Shown piece by piece: positions 1-8,448 of a stretch of 64,000 nt of DNA. The position numbers and the translations under genes are program-made. The stretch lies in assembly GCA_030427485.1 (NCBI GenBank), contig JAUICG010000014.1:61608-125607 (forward strand), given 5' to 3'. Below the pieces are notes generated by a model. It was given only the letters and a program-made list of their open reading frames with translations. It searched no databases and was not told the DNA's origin. The number at the start of each line of letters is the position of its first letter. Position 1 is the stretch's first letter. Source of the stretch: Gammaproteobacteria bacterium (lineage in GTDB: Bacteria; Pseudomonadota; Gammaproteobacteria; Pseudomonadales; Halieaceae).

Positions 1-316
1 CCTCCAGGCCGCCATCCTGCGGCAAATCATCCGGCGGTTGCAGAAAGTAGTCCTCCGCGAGGTACAGGAAGGGGGCGGCGTACTCAAAGAAGCCCAGCCG
101 TTTACTGACAGCCGTCACCAGGCGCAAACAACTCGGTACGCTTTTCACGTAGCCGCTGATGAAGGCCATCAACGCGGCCACCGGCTCCTGCTCCGGCAGC
201 ACCAGCTTGAGCTGCAGATGCGGCAACTGCCGCTCTATGCGCGAACGCAACTGGTGGGTCTCTTCTTCATGGCGAAGGGCGGCGCGGATAGTTTCCCTGA
301 TTTCACGTGAGACCAT
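1..316 (-). CDS. Hypothetical protein, N-terminal part (runs off window)
   Basis: The reverse strand is open from an ATG at 316 to the window edge and gives 105 residues beginning MVSREIRETI, so the C-terminus is missing. An AGG followed by a 6-nt spacer precedes the ATG. The visible part has a charged N-terminal helix (residues 1-35) and then a hydrophobic/aromatic stretch, with no signal peptide, transmembrane segment or catalytic motif that I recognise. It is divergent from the cytochrome oxidase genes and separated from coxB by about 400 bp. Codon usage looks native. Function unknown. Confidence 0.65.
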   Translation of the reverse strand, partial: MVSREIRETIRAALRHEEETHQLRSRIERQLPHLQLKLVLPEQEPVAALMAFISGYVKSVPSCLRLVTAVSKRLGFFEYAAPFLYLAEDYFLQPPDDLPQDGGLE

Positions 317-720
317 AATCAACCTGAGCCCAAGCGATGCGTGGTTGAAAGCGTTCCTAAAGGCTAGTACATCTGTGCCAATTAGCCAGAAGCCTCTCGA
401 CCCGGGCTCGGGGGTGCAGGCGTTGACATAATGGCAAACACCTGTCCACACAAATATTACCGGCCTCGCCGCCTGCCTGAACTAAGTAGGATTTGTGCGC
501 CATATCCGATATAATCCGCGCGTTTTTGTGGCCATGGCCTGGGCTGTCGTCATCAAACAACACATATTAATCGGTAAGATTCCGCAGAGAGTGTGTCCGG
601 GTTGGCTGCCTTACGGCAGCTTATATGCCCGGAAACTGCAGTTTTCGCAGGCCGTGGGGTTACCGGCGCAACACATTGCCGATTAGGGAACTACAGATTT
701 TATTCATGGAGACACGGGAA
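317..720. other. Divergent intergenic region and coxB leader
   Basis: No convincing gene lies in these 404 bases. A TATAAT hexamer at 510-515 could be the coxB -10 element, but I see no good -35 at 16-18 nt. A TTGACA at 423-428 has no -10 partner at the right distance. A short hairpin (GCTGCC 605-610 with GGCAGC 615-620) lies in the presumed coxB leader. GGAG at 708-711 and the GGGA just before the start give coxB its ribosome binding site. Confidence 0.4.
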
Positions 721-1866
721 ATGGTTTTTAAAGCGAAGCGGCTGGGTATGCTCGCGCTTGGTCCTGTGCTGTTGCTGATGAGCGTGTTCGCCATGGCAGC
801 CGGCGGCGAGGTCAGCGAGGTCAATATGTCACCCGGGGTTACCGAGGTGGGCCAGAAAATTTATGACCTGCACATGATAATCCTCGGCATCTCTACCCTG
901 ATAGGTATTGTCGTGTTCGGGGTGATGTTCTATTCCATCTATTACCACCGCAAGTCGCGCGGCGTTACTCCCGCAACCTTTCATGAAAGCACCAAGGTGG
1001 AAATTGCCTGGACCGTGGTGCCGTTCTTTATCCTGCTTGGCATGGCAGTGCCCGCAACCACCACCCTGCTGGAAATCTACGACAACGACAACGCTGAACT
1101 GGACGTGGTCGTCACGGGTTACCAGTGGAAGTGGAAGTATGAATACCTCAATGAAAACGGCGAAAATGTGAGTTTTTTCAGTAACTTGCGCACGCCGCAA
1201 ACAGAGATTGACAACAGCGAGGCCAAGGGCGAGCACTACCTGCTGGAGGTGGATGAGCCCCTGGTGCTTCCCGTCGATACCAAGGTGCGTTTCCTGGTAA
1301 CGGCCAATGACGTGATTCACTCCTGGTGGGTGCCGGAGCTCGCGGTGAAGCGGGATGCCATTCCGGGCTTTATCAACGAAGTGTGGACACACGCTACCGA
1401 GGAGGGCGTGTACCGCGGCCAGTGCGCCGAACTGTGTGGCAGAAACCACGGCTTTATGCCCATTGTGGTCAACGTGGTGAGCAAGGACGAGTACGGCCAG
1501 TGGCTGTCTGCGAAGCAGCAGGAGGCGGCGGAGATCAAGGAATTGATGGCGCAGACGTTTACACTGGATGAGTTGATGGCGCGCGGCAAGGCCGTCTACG
1601 ATACGAATTGCCTGGCCTGCCACGGCGTCAATGGTGAAGGCGGGGTCGGTGTGGCGATCGCCGGAAGTGCCGTTGCCACGGGCGATCTCGGACAACACCT
1701 GGATATTGGTATAAACGGCGTGCCGGGCACGGCGATGCAGGCCTTTGGTGGGCAGTTGAACGACGTTGATATGGCGGCAGTGATCACCTATCAGCGCAAC
1801 GCATTTGGCAACAATATGGGCGACACTATTCAGCCCATTGATGTCTACAACCACAAAAAAGGCTAA
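721..1866 (+). CDS. coxB: Cytochrome c oxidase subunit II with fused cytochrome c domain (caa3 type)
   Basis: 381 aa. It carries the CuA electron entry site of the inner-membrane terminal oxidase. A signal/anchor occupies residues 1-27 and two membrane helices lie near 52-73 and 95-117. The CuA domain has H200, the CAELC pair C235/C239, H243 and M246. A C-terminal cytochrome c domain follows with CLACH at 297-301, so this is a caa3-type subunit that carries its own heme c. Frame is open upstream to 625, but ATG 721 is preferred because it has a GGAG site 9 nt upstream and starts right at the signal peptide. It is the first gene of the oxidase cluster, 15 bp ahead of coxA. Confidence 0.95.
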   Translation: MVFKAKRLGMLALGPVLLLMSVFAMAAGGEVSEVNMSPGVTEVGQKIYDLHMIILGISTLIGIVVFGVMFYSIYYHRKSRGVTPATFHESTKVEIAWTVVPFFILLGMAVPATTTLLEIYDNDNAELDVVVTGYQWKWKYEYLNENGENVSFFSNLRTPQTEIDNSEAKGEHYLLEVDEPLVLPVDTKVRFLVTANDVIHSWWVPELAVKRDAIPGFINEVWTHATEEGVYRGQCAELCGRNHGFMPIVVNVVSKDEYGQWLSAKQQEAAEIKELMAQTFTLDELMARGKAVYDTNCLACHGVNGEGGVGVAIAGSAVATGDLGQHLDIGINGVPGTAMQAFGGQLNDVDMAAVITYQRNAFGNNMGDTIQPIDVYNHKKG

Positions 1867-1881
1867 TTGGAGGAGTTAACG

Positions 1882-3462
1882 ATGGGCGATCATCATCACG
1901 GTCCTGCCAAGGGCCTCGGACGCTGGCTGTTTACCACGAACCACAAGGACATCGGTACGATGTACCTGTGGTTTTCATTCTGCATGTTTATCCTCGGCGG
2001 CACCTTCGCGATGATAATCCGGGCCGAGTTGTTCCAGCCCGGCATGCAACTGGTTGACCCCGAGTTCTTTAACCAGATGACGACACTGCATGGCCTCGTC
2101 ATGGTATTCGGCGCGATCATGCCCTCCTTCGTCGGCCTGGCCAACTGGATGATCCCGATGATGATCGGGGCTCCGGACATGGCGCTGCCGCGCATGAACA
2201 ACTGGAGCTTCTGGATACTGCCGCCGACGTTCCTGCTGTTGGCATCCACACTGTTCATGGAAGGCGGCGCGCCGCAGGCGGGCTGGACATTCTACGCTCC
2301 TCTGTCGACAACCTACGCCGGCCCTTCCGTAACCTATTTCATCTTCTGTATCCACGTGCTGGGTCTGTCATCGATTATGGGCTCGATCAATATCATTGCC
2401 ACGGTAATGAATATGCGGGCACCGGGCATGACGTATATGAAGATGCCGCTGTTCGTGTGGACGTGGCTGATAACGGCGTTCCTGCTGGTGGCGGTAATGC
2501 CGGTGCTGGCGGGTGCGGTGACGATGATGTTGATGGATGTGCACTTCGGTACCAGCTTCTTCTCCGCCGCGGGCGGCGGTGATCCGGTGTTGTTCCAGCA
2601 CGTGTTCTGGTTCTTCGGCCACCCCGAGGTTTACATCATCATCCTGCCGGCGTTTGGTGTGGTCTCGCAGATTATTCCGGCGTTTTCTCGCAAGCCCTTG
2701 TTCGGTTATGACTCCATGGTGTACGCCACGGCGTCGATCGCTTTCCTGTCTTTCATCGTGTGGGCGCACCACATGTACACAGTGGGCATGCCGGTTTCCG
2801 GCGAGTTGTTCTTCATGTACGCCACCATGCTGATAGCGGTCCCCACGGGGGTGAAGGTGTTCAACTGGGTTACCACGATGTGGCGCGGCGCGATGACCTT
2901 CGAAACCCCCATGCTGTTCTGTATCGGTTTCCTTGTCCTGTTCACCATCGGCGGCTTCACCGGACTGATGCTCTCCATCGCGCCGGCGGACTTCCAGTAC
3001 CATGACTCCTACTTCGTGGTTGCCCACTTCCACTATGTGATGGTGGCGGGTGCGGTATTCAGCATGACGGCGGCCGTGTACTACTGGTTGCCCAAGTGGT
3101 GTGGCCGGATGTACAACGAGACCATGGGCAAGACGCATTTCTGGATTTCATTCATCGGCTTCAACCTGACGTTTTTCCCGCAGCATTTCGTCGGATTGGC
3201 CGGTATGCCGCGCCGGATTCCGGATTACGCGCTGCAGTTTGCGGATTTCAACATGATGTCCAGCATCGGCGCGTTCATTTACGGTGCGTCGCAGATACTG
3301 TGGCTGTACAACGTCATAGCGACCATCGTTGCCGGCGAAAAAATCAGCGATGAGAAAGTCTGGGACGGTGCGGAAGGCCTCGAGTGGACAATTCCCACTC
3401 CCGCGCCCTATCACACGTTTGAAACACCGCCGAAAATCGACCCGGCGCACGCGCACTCCTAG
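1882..3462 (+). CDS. coxA: Cytochrome c oxidase subunit I
   Basis: 526 aa, the catalytic heme-copper subunit with about 12 membrane helices. Visible signatures are the low-spin heme ligand region TTLHG, the CuB/cross-link motif HPEVY near residue 247 (its Glu is the D-channel gate of A-type oxidases) and the heme ligand block VVAHFHYVM near residues 380-388. The ATG at 1882 has a strong GGAGGAG site 6 nt upstream; an in-frame TTG at 1867 sits at the Shine-Dalgarno itself and is not the start. The His-rich N-terminus (GDHHHG) precedes the conserved TTNHKDIG segment. It is followed directly by the copper chaperone gene ctaG. Confidence 0.97.
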   Translation: MGDHHHGPAKGLGRWLFTTNHKDIGTMYLWFSFCMFILGGTFAMIIRAELFQPGMQLVDPEFFNQMTTLHGLVMVFGAIMPSFVGLANWMIPMMIGAPDMALPRMNNWSFWILPPTFLLLASTLFMEGGAPQAGWTFYAPLSTTYAGPSVTYFIFCIHVLGLSSIMGSINIIATVMNMRAPGMTYMKMPLFVWTWLITAFLLVAVMPVLAGAVTMMLMDVHFGTSFFSAAGGGDPVLFQHVFWFFGHPEVYIIILPAFGVVSQIIPAFSRKPLFGYDSMVYATASIAFLSFIVWAHHMYTVGMPVSGELFFMYATMLIAVPTGVKVFNWVTTMWRGAMTFETPMLFCIGFLVLFTIGGFTGLMLSIAPADFQYHDSYFVVAHFHYVMVAGAVFSMTAAVYYWLPKWCGRMYNETMGKTHFWISFIGFNLTFFPQHFVGLAGMPRRIPDYALQFADFNMMSSIGAFIYGASQILWLYNVIATIVAGEKISDEKVWDGAEGLEWTIPTPAPYHTFETPPKIDPAHAHS

Positions 3463-3476
3463 GGGTTTGTTGATCG

Positions 3477-4037
3477 ATGCTTCGATTCAGCGACAAGCCG
3501 GCCGTCAATACCGCAGTCAATCTGGTTGCGGTAGCGGTGATGATGTTTGCGTTCGTCTTCGTCGTGATGGTGCCGCTGTACAATGTGCTTTGTGATGCCC
3601 TGGGAATCAACGGCAAGCCCAGCGGGCAGAGCTATACGGCGGTTGCGGCAAAGGTCGATGAAAGCCGTACGGTGACTATCCAGTTTATCGCCAGCAATAA
3701 CGAGGGCATGCCCTGGGAGTTCGCGCCCACCACCACGATGATGGAAGTGCACCCCGGCGCGGTGAACGGCACGGTCTTCCAGGCGCGAAACCCGATGCCC
3801 CATGCGATGGTAGGCCAGGCGATACCCAGTATCTCCCCTGCCCGGGCGGCGCCGTACTTTCACAAGACCGAGTGTTTTTGTTTTAACCAGCAGCCCCTGG
3901 ATGGCGAGTCCGCGGCGGAGTTGCCATTGCAGTTTATCGTCGACCAGGATCTGCCACGCGACATCGGGACTATCACCTTGTCGTACACTATATTTGATGT
4001 AACCGATATGGCGGGTGCCGCAGTCGCCACTCGCTAA
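3477..4037 (+). CDS. ctaG: Cytochrome c oxidase assembly protein CtaG/Cox11
   Basis: 186 aa, a periplasmic copper chaperone anchored by one N-terminal membrane helix (about residues 13-38). The family delivers copper to the CuB site of subunit I. The copper-binding CxC motif is visible as ECFCF near residue 131, within the conserved block around FHKTECFCF. AGGGG about 9 nt upstream serves as ribosome binding site. It sits between coxA and coxC, the usual place in proteobacterial caa3/aa3 clusters. Confidence 0.95.
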   Translation: MLRFSDKPAVNTAVNLVAVAVMMFAFVFVVMVPLYNVLCDALGINGKPSGQSYTAVAAKVDESRTVTIQFIASNNEGMPWEFAPTTTMMEVHPGAVNGTVFQARNPMPHAMVGQAIPSISPARAAPYFHKTECFCFNQQPLDGESAAELPLQFIVDQDLPRDIGTITLSYTIFDVTDMAGAAVATR

Positions 4038-4078
4038 GTGCAGGTCGGTGACCTGCCTCCCAAACACGGAGAGATAAC

Positions 4079-5053
4079 ATGACAAGTCAAACGTCCACAG
4101 AGTACGAAAAGTACTACGTACCCGAGAAGAGCAAACTGGCCGTTTGCGCCACGATAGGCCTGCTTCTGAGCATCTACGGTGCCGCCGGGGTCATGAATGA
4201 CATGACGTTTGGCGACCCGGCCGTGGCCACCAATTCCTGGACGATTTTCCTCTTTGGTATGTTTTTCTTCGTCGCCACCCTGTTCGCCTGGTTCCGAATC
4301 ACGATTCGGGAAAATATTGCCGGTATGAACAGCGCGCAGCTCAAGAAGTCCTATGTGCTGGGTATGTTCTGGTTCATCTTTTCGGAAGTAATGTTTTTCT
4401 TCGCGTTTTTTGGCGCGTTGTTTTATGTGCGCACCCTGGTTGGCCCATGGCTGGCGGGGGAAGGCGATGGCGGGCGCATGAATGAGATGCTGTGGCCCGG
4501 GTTCGAGTATGCCTGGCCAATGATGCAGACACCCCAGGAAGCCGTGGGCGGCGCAGCGGCGCAAGTGATAGCCAACAACGGCTCTTTCACCAGTCCCAAC
4601 ACCAGCCTGTCCTTCGCTGACGCCCATGTCTGGTGGCACTGGCTGCCGATGTGGAACACGCTGGTACTGTTGACCTCCAGCCTGACATGTCATTTCGCCC
4701 ATACCGGCATACTGGCCGGCGACCGCAATAAATTCAACCTGTGGTTGTCCATCACTGTCATCCTGGGCATCATCTTCCTGTTCCTGCAGTACATGGAGTA
4801 CCACGAGGCCTATGTCGAGTTCGGCCTGACGCTGAACGCGGGTATTTACGGCTCAACGTTCTTTATGCTGACAGGGTTTCACGGCTTCCATGTATTCATG
4901 GGCATGACGATGCTGTTGATTCAGCTGTTGCGGTCAGTGATCGGCAAACAGTTCACAGCGACCGACCACTTCGGGTTTGAAGCGTCCAGCTGGTACTGGC
5001 ACTTTGTTGACGTGGTGTGGGTGTTCCTGTTCCTGTTCGTTTACATACTCTAG
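4079..5053 (+). CDS. coxC: Cytochrome c oxidase subunit III
   Basis: 324 aa, seven predicted membrane helices. It stabilises the subunit I/II core of the oxidase. Recognisable COX3 segments include FWFIFSEVMFFFAFFGA and the C-terminal SSWYWHFVDVVWVFLF. A long polar insert lies at about residues 120-190 before the next helix, as in other gammaproteobacterial subunits of this class. GGAGA lies just upstream of the ATG. The stop codon overlaps the end of the convergent DUF2909 gene by 4 bp. Confidence 0.96.
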   Translation: MTSQTSTEYEKYYVPEKSKLAVCATIGLLLSIYGAAGVMNDMTFGDPAVATNSWTIFLFGMFFFVATLFAWFRITIRENIAGMNSAQLKKSYVLGMFWFIFSEVMFFFAFFGALFYVRTLVGPWLAGEGDGGRMNEMLWPGFEYAWPMMQTPQEAVGGAAAQVIANNGSFTSPNTSLSFADAHVWWHWLPMWNTLVLLTSSLTCHFAHTGILAGDRNKFNLWLSITVILGIIFLFLQYMEYHEAYVEFGLTLNAGIYGSTFFMLTGFHGFHVFMGMTMLLIQLLRSVIGKQFTATDHFGFEASSWYWHFVDVVWVFLFLFVYIL

Positions 5054-5313
5054 GGCGTTTCCGGTGGTGATTCCTGGGTAGCCTGCGGCGTCGTCGGCCC
5101 GCCGTCCCAGGGGTTGCCGTGGCCCAACTGGCCGGTCGATACTCCGTAGGCAATCAGCGCCATCAGCACAAACGCGATGGCCAGTCTGACACCCAGCGAG
5201 TGAAATGTTCTGCGTTTGTTCCCGTCACCCTGGTCCAGCATCAGGAAATAGAATCCGCTTCCAAGGCTGGCGATCAGGGCCAGCATCAATATGACAATTG
5301 CAGCTTTTAACAA
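5050..5313 (-). CDS. Twin transmembrane protein, DUF2909 family
   Basis: 87 aa on the strand opposite to the oxidase genes. Two membrane helices (about residues 2-25 and 40-62) are joined by a polar linker, which is the DUF2909 arrangement. A proline-rich tail follows. The start is a TTG at 5313 placed 7 nt after GGAG; no ATG is available in frame before the first helix. Homologues are regularly embedded at this position, between coxC and SURF1, so a role in oxidase assembly is likely but unproven. Confidence 0.8.
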   Translation of the reverse strand: MLKAAIVILMLALIASLGSGFYFLMLDQGDGNKRRTFHSLGVRLAIAFVLMALIAYGVSTGQLGHGNPWDGGPTTPQATQESPPETP

Positions 5314-5379
5314 TGGGTGTCTCCTTCGATAGTCCGGTGCAGTATAAACCACCCGCAAACATTGCGCCGGGGGGGCACA

Positions 5380-6147
5380 GTGGTTGAGCCCAGGTCCGGA
5401 TTTCACTTTGATTTTGAATGGCGGATCGCGCTGTTCACCGTGTTGCTGGTTCCGTTGATGATCAGTCTCGGATTCTGGCAACTGCACAGGGCTGAGGAGA
5501 AAACCGCGATGGCGGCCGCTTTTGATCTTCGCCAGCAGCAGCGTCCCGCGTCGCTGGCCGCGCTCTGGGATCAGCCGGCCGGCTTGTTGGCATACGCGCC
5601 GGTGAGCCTGCGTGGCCGCTTTTTGCCGGAGGAGTATTTTCTCCTGGACAACCAGATGCGTGAAGGCCAGGTTGGCTACGAGGTGCTGGATGTGATGCTG
5701 CTGGAGGACGGCGATAGTGTGCTGGTGAATCGGGGCTGGATAGCGGGCGGCGCCGACCGGCAAACACTGCCGGCGGTCCCGCGCGTTAACGGTCCGGTGG
5801 AAATCACCGGGCACGTCTACGTCGCACCCGGCGCGCCTTTCCTGCTGGCGGAACAGCGCTTGGAGGACAACTGGCCGAAGCGGATACAGGCCGTGGAAAT
5901 GGATAAACTGGCTCCGTTGATAGCGGCAGAGCAAGGCGGCAAAGTGTTCCCCTATCCGGTTCGTATCGATACCGGGGCGCGCGGTGCGCTGGTCACGGAC
6001 TGGCAAATACTGAACACGAGCCCGTTAAAACACCAGGCGTACGCGGTGCAGTGGTTCGCGATGGCGGCAGTACTTCTTGTGTATTACCTGATGCGCAGCA
6101 GTAACCTGTGGCAGTTACTGACGGGCTTACTGAGGACAGGCAAGTAA
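5380..6147 (+). CDS. SURF1 family oxidase assembly protein
   Basis: 255 aa. SURF1 proteins help insert heme A into subunit I. The two flanking membrane helices are present (about residues 12-30 and 225-243), with a periplasmic domain between them. Conserved segments are FWQLHRAEEK near the N-terminus, LVNRGWIAGG in the middle and HQAYAVQWFAMA before the last helix. The open frame begins at 5317, but the GTG at 5380 sits after a G-run and gives the expected short N-terminus. It is divergent from the DUF2909 gene and ends immediately before the next ORF. Confidence 0.9.
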   Translation: MVEPRSGFHFDFEWRIALFTVLLVPLMISLGFWQLHRAEEKTAMAAAFDLRQQQRPASLAALWDQPAGLLAYAPVSLRGRFLPEEYFLLDNQMREGQVGYEVLDVMLLEDGDSVLVNRGWIAGGADRQTLPAVPRVNGPVEITGHVYVAPGAPFLLAEQRLEDNWPKRIQAVEMDKLAPLIAAEQGGKVFPYPVRIDTGARGALVTDWQILNTSPLKHQAYAVQWFAMAAVLLVYYLMRSSNLWQLLTGLLRTGK

Positions 6148-6807
6148 ATGACGAACACCAATCCCGCCGCCGGCAATCGCATGGTACTGTTACTGATCGG
6201 CGGTATTCCGTTGACCGTGATACTGACGGCCTCCTGGCTGTGGTTTTTCGTGGCGCGCGGCGACCTCGACCTGGTGGGTATGCTCGGTACGGCCAACCGG
6301 GGAACGCTAGTGCAACCGCCGCGGCAACTGGATGACCAGGTTCTTCGAGATGAATCGGGAGCGAGGATAAAAATCACCGGCCTGGAGCCGCGCTGGACGA
6401 TGGTCATCCCGGTTGCCGGTGGGCGCTGCGACGCGTCCTGCGAGGAAACCCTGTATCTGACACGCCAGATTCACGTGGCGATGGGCAAGGAGTTCAACCG
6501 GCTGCGGCGTTTGTATCTCAGCGACGAGGCCGTGCAAGACACCGGCCTGGCGGTGGAGAAACTGAGTGATGATCGCCGCGTTCCGGCGAGCTTTGCCCGC
6601 TACCTGTCGACAGAACACAACGGGATGCTGGCTTTGACGCTGTCCGTCGCCGCCTATCAGGCATTGTTTCCGGAGCAGGATGCCGATGCCGGTACCTGGT
6701 ACCTGATGGACCCTGCGGGCTGGATCATGATGTCATACAATGACCAGGTGCCCTATAAAGATGTAATCGCGGATTTAAAATTCCTGCTGAAGAATTCCGG
6801 TGGCTAA
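6148..6807 (+). CDS. Membrane-anchored thioredoxin-fold protein, Sco-like CxxxC
   Basis: 219 aa. One membrane helix (about residues 12-34) anchors a periplasmic domain. The domain carries C94-x3-C98 (GGRCDASC) and a histidine at 157, resembling the Sco copper-binding layout though the surrounding sequence differs from the true Sco protein encoded downstream. The start ATG directly follows the SURF1 stop. Proteins of this type are usually left as hypothetical in oxidase clusters. A copper or thiol-redox role in oxidase assembly is my inference from the motif and position. Confidence 0.75.
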   Translation: MTNTNPAAGNRMVLLLIGGIPLTVILTASWLWFFVARGDLDLVGMLGTANRGTLVQPPRQLDDQVLRDESGARIKITGLEPRWTMVIPVAGGRCDASCEETLYLTRQIHVAMGKEFNRLRRLYLSDEAVQDTGLAVEKLSDDRRVPASFARYLSTEHNGMLALTLSVAAYQALFPEQDADAGTWYLMDPAGWIMMSYNDQVPYKDVIADLKFLLKNSGG

Positions 6808-6813
6808 ACGCTC

Positions 6814-7713
6814 ATGACAGATACGCAGTCCACAGGTGCGGCCAATTGGCGCGACTACAAGGAGCTGACCAAGCCCAATGTGGTCCTGCTGATGATTCTG
6901 ACCTCGGCCATTGGCATGTTCATGGCGGTGCCGGGCATGGTACCGCTGGAGGTTCTGGTGCTGGGCAACCTGGGTATAGCCCTCTGCGCCGGATCGGCCG
7001 CGGCGGTCAATCATCTGGTGGATCAGCACGTGGACGAGAAAATGGCCCGCACGCACAATCGCCCTCTCGTCCAGGGCCGTGTGACCAATACGCAAGCCGC
7101 GCTGTTTGCCGCTGTACTGGGCGGGCTTGGCATGGCGATTCTCTTTATCTGGATCAACGCGCTCACGGCGTGGCTGACGCTGGCGTCACTGGTGGGGTAC
7201 GCGTTTGTGTACACGATGTTTCTCAAGCGGGCCACACCGCAGAATATCGTGATTGGCGGACTGGCGGGTGCGGCGCCGCCGCTGCTCGGCTGGACTGCGG
7301 TTACCGGTGATATCAACGGCCATGCGCTGTTATTGGTGCTGATTATCTTTGCCTGGACTCCCCCGCATTTCTGGGCCCTGGCGATTCACCGCCGGGAAGA
7401 GTACGCCGCGGTGGAGATTCCGATGCTGCCGGTAACGCACGGGGTCGCATTCACCAAGCTGCACATCCTGCTGTATACCATACTGATGTTTCTCATCACC
7501 CTGCTGCCTTTCGCAACTCGTATGAGTGGGCCGCTCTATCTGCTGGGAGCGGTGGTGCTGGGCGGCGGTTTCCTGTATTGGGCCATCGAACTGATGCGCG
7601 GCAAAAACCCGAATGCGCCTATGGAGACGTTCAAGTATTCCATTATCTACCTGATGTCACTGTTTGTGATTATGTTGATTGATCATTACATTTTTCCAAT
7701 GAGTACCTTATGA
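6814..7713 (+). CDS. ctaB: Protoheme IX farnesyltransferase (heme O synthase)
   Basis: 299 aa integral membrane prenyltransferase of the UbiA superfamily that converts protoheme to heme O. The first prenyl-diphosphate binding motif is N66xxxD70xxxD74, followed by ARTHNRPL. About nine membrane helices are predicted. It starts 6 bp after the preceding gene and overlaps sco by 4 bp (ATGA), so it is translationally coupled. Heme A synthase (ctaA) normally stands just upstream of ctaB in such clusters and is absent here. Confidence 0.95.
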   Translation: MTDTQSTGAANWRDYKELTKPNVVLLMILTSAIGMFMAVPGMVPLEVLVLGNLGIALCAGSAAAVNHLVDQHVDEKMARTHNRPLVQGRVTNTQAALFAAVLGGLGMAILFIWINALTAWLTLASLVGYAFVYTMFLKRATPQNIVIGGLAGAAPPLLGWTAVTGDINGHALLLVLIIFAWTPPHFWALAIHRREEYAAVEIPMLPVTHGVAFTKLHILLYTILMFLITLLPFATRMSGPLYLLGAVVLGGGFLYWAIELMRGKNPNAPMETFKYSIIYLMSLFVIMLIDHYIFPMSTL

Positions 7714-8354
7714 GCCAGTCCCGTAACATCAAGCTCACCGTCGCCGGGCTGCTGGCGGTGATCGCCGTTATCGTCGGCGGCTTCGTGCACCGGGTGTCGT
7801 TGCCCCGGGTGATGACCGATTCGGAAATGAGAATCAACGGCCTGTACCTGTTTGACACCCCGCGTGACATCGGGGAGTTCGCGCTGATTGACCATCACGG
7901 AGCGCCGTTTGACCCGAAACGTCTTGAGGGCCACTGGAGCCTGGTATTTTTTGGATTCACGCACTGCCCGGATATATGTCCCACCACCATGGCATTTCTC
8001 AATCAATTCATCGGCAGTCTTGAAGGTACCGAGGCCCGGGACACCCGGGTAGTGATGGTCTCCGTAGACCCGGCCCGGGATACGGTGCAGCAACTGGCGA
8101 CGTATGTACCTTTTTTTAATCCCGAATTTACCGGCGTCACCGGCGACTTTCTCGATATACATCGATTTGCCACGGCCTTGAATACGCCGTTTCGCAAAGT
8201 GCCCGGTGAGGGTGACGACTATCAGGTAGAACATAGTGCTAATGTGGCACTTATTAACCCCCGCGGAGATTATGCGGGGTTCTTCAAATCGCCGCTGGAC
8301 CTGGCGAAAATGAAGGTGACCTATCGCTCCGCCAGGTATCTCTGGGATAACTGA
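7710..8354 (+). CDS. SCO1/SenC copper chaperone
   Basis: 214 aa with one N-terminal membrane helix (residues 8-26) and a periplasmic thioredoxin fold. The copper ligands of the Sco family are all present: C86 and C90 in [10 protein letters not shown] and H175 in DDYQVEHS. Sco proteins supply or reduce copper for the CuA site of subunit II. It overlaps ctaB by 4 bp and is the last gene of the oxidase cluster. A GC-rich hairpin at about 8256-8281 lies inside the coding sequence and lacks a T-run. Confidence 0.95.
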   Translation: MSQSRNIKLTVAGLLAVIAVIVGGFVHRVSLPRVMTDSEMRINGLYLFDTPRDIGEFALIDHHGAPFDPKRLEGHWSLVFFGFTHCPDICPTTMAFLNQFIGSLEGTEARDTRVVMVSVDPARDTVQQLATYVPFFNPEFTGVTGDFLDIHRFATALNTPFRKVPGEGDDYQVEHSANVALINPRGDYAGFFKSPLDLAKMKVTYRSARYLWDN

Positions 8355-8448
8355 TTTTGAGGGGGCTACCTGATAGGCGGGCACTCACTAACGCAGAATG
8401 AGCGGGCCGACCTCGCCGGGAAAAACAAAAACCAGAGAGAGTTCTATT

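Noticed and set aside
423..428. TTGACA as -35 of a promoter before coxB
   Set aside because: No -10-like hexamer lies 16-18 nt downstream.
829..1854. Long antisense open frames across coxB, coxA, glnE, rfbB and other genes
   Set aside because: They are frame shadows of GC-rich coding sequence with His/Arg-rich composition and no family motif.
8256..8281. GC-rich hairpin near the end of the sco gene
   Set aside because: It lies inside the coding sequence, has no T-run after it and is explained by codons, so I do not call it a terminator.
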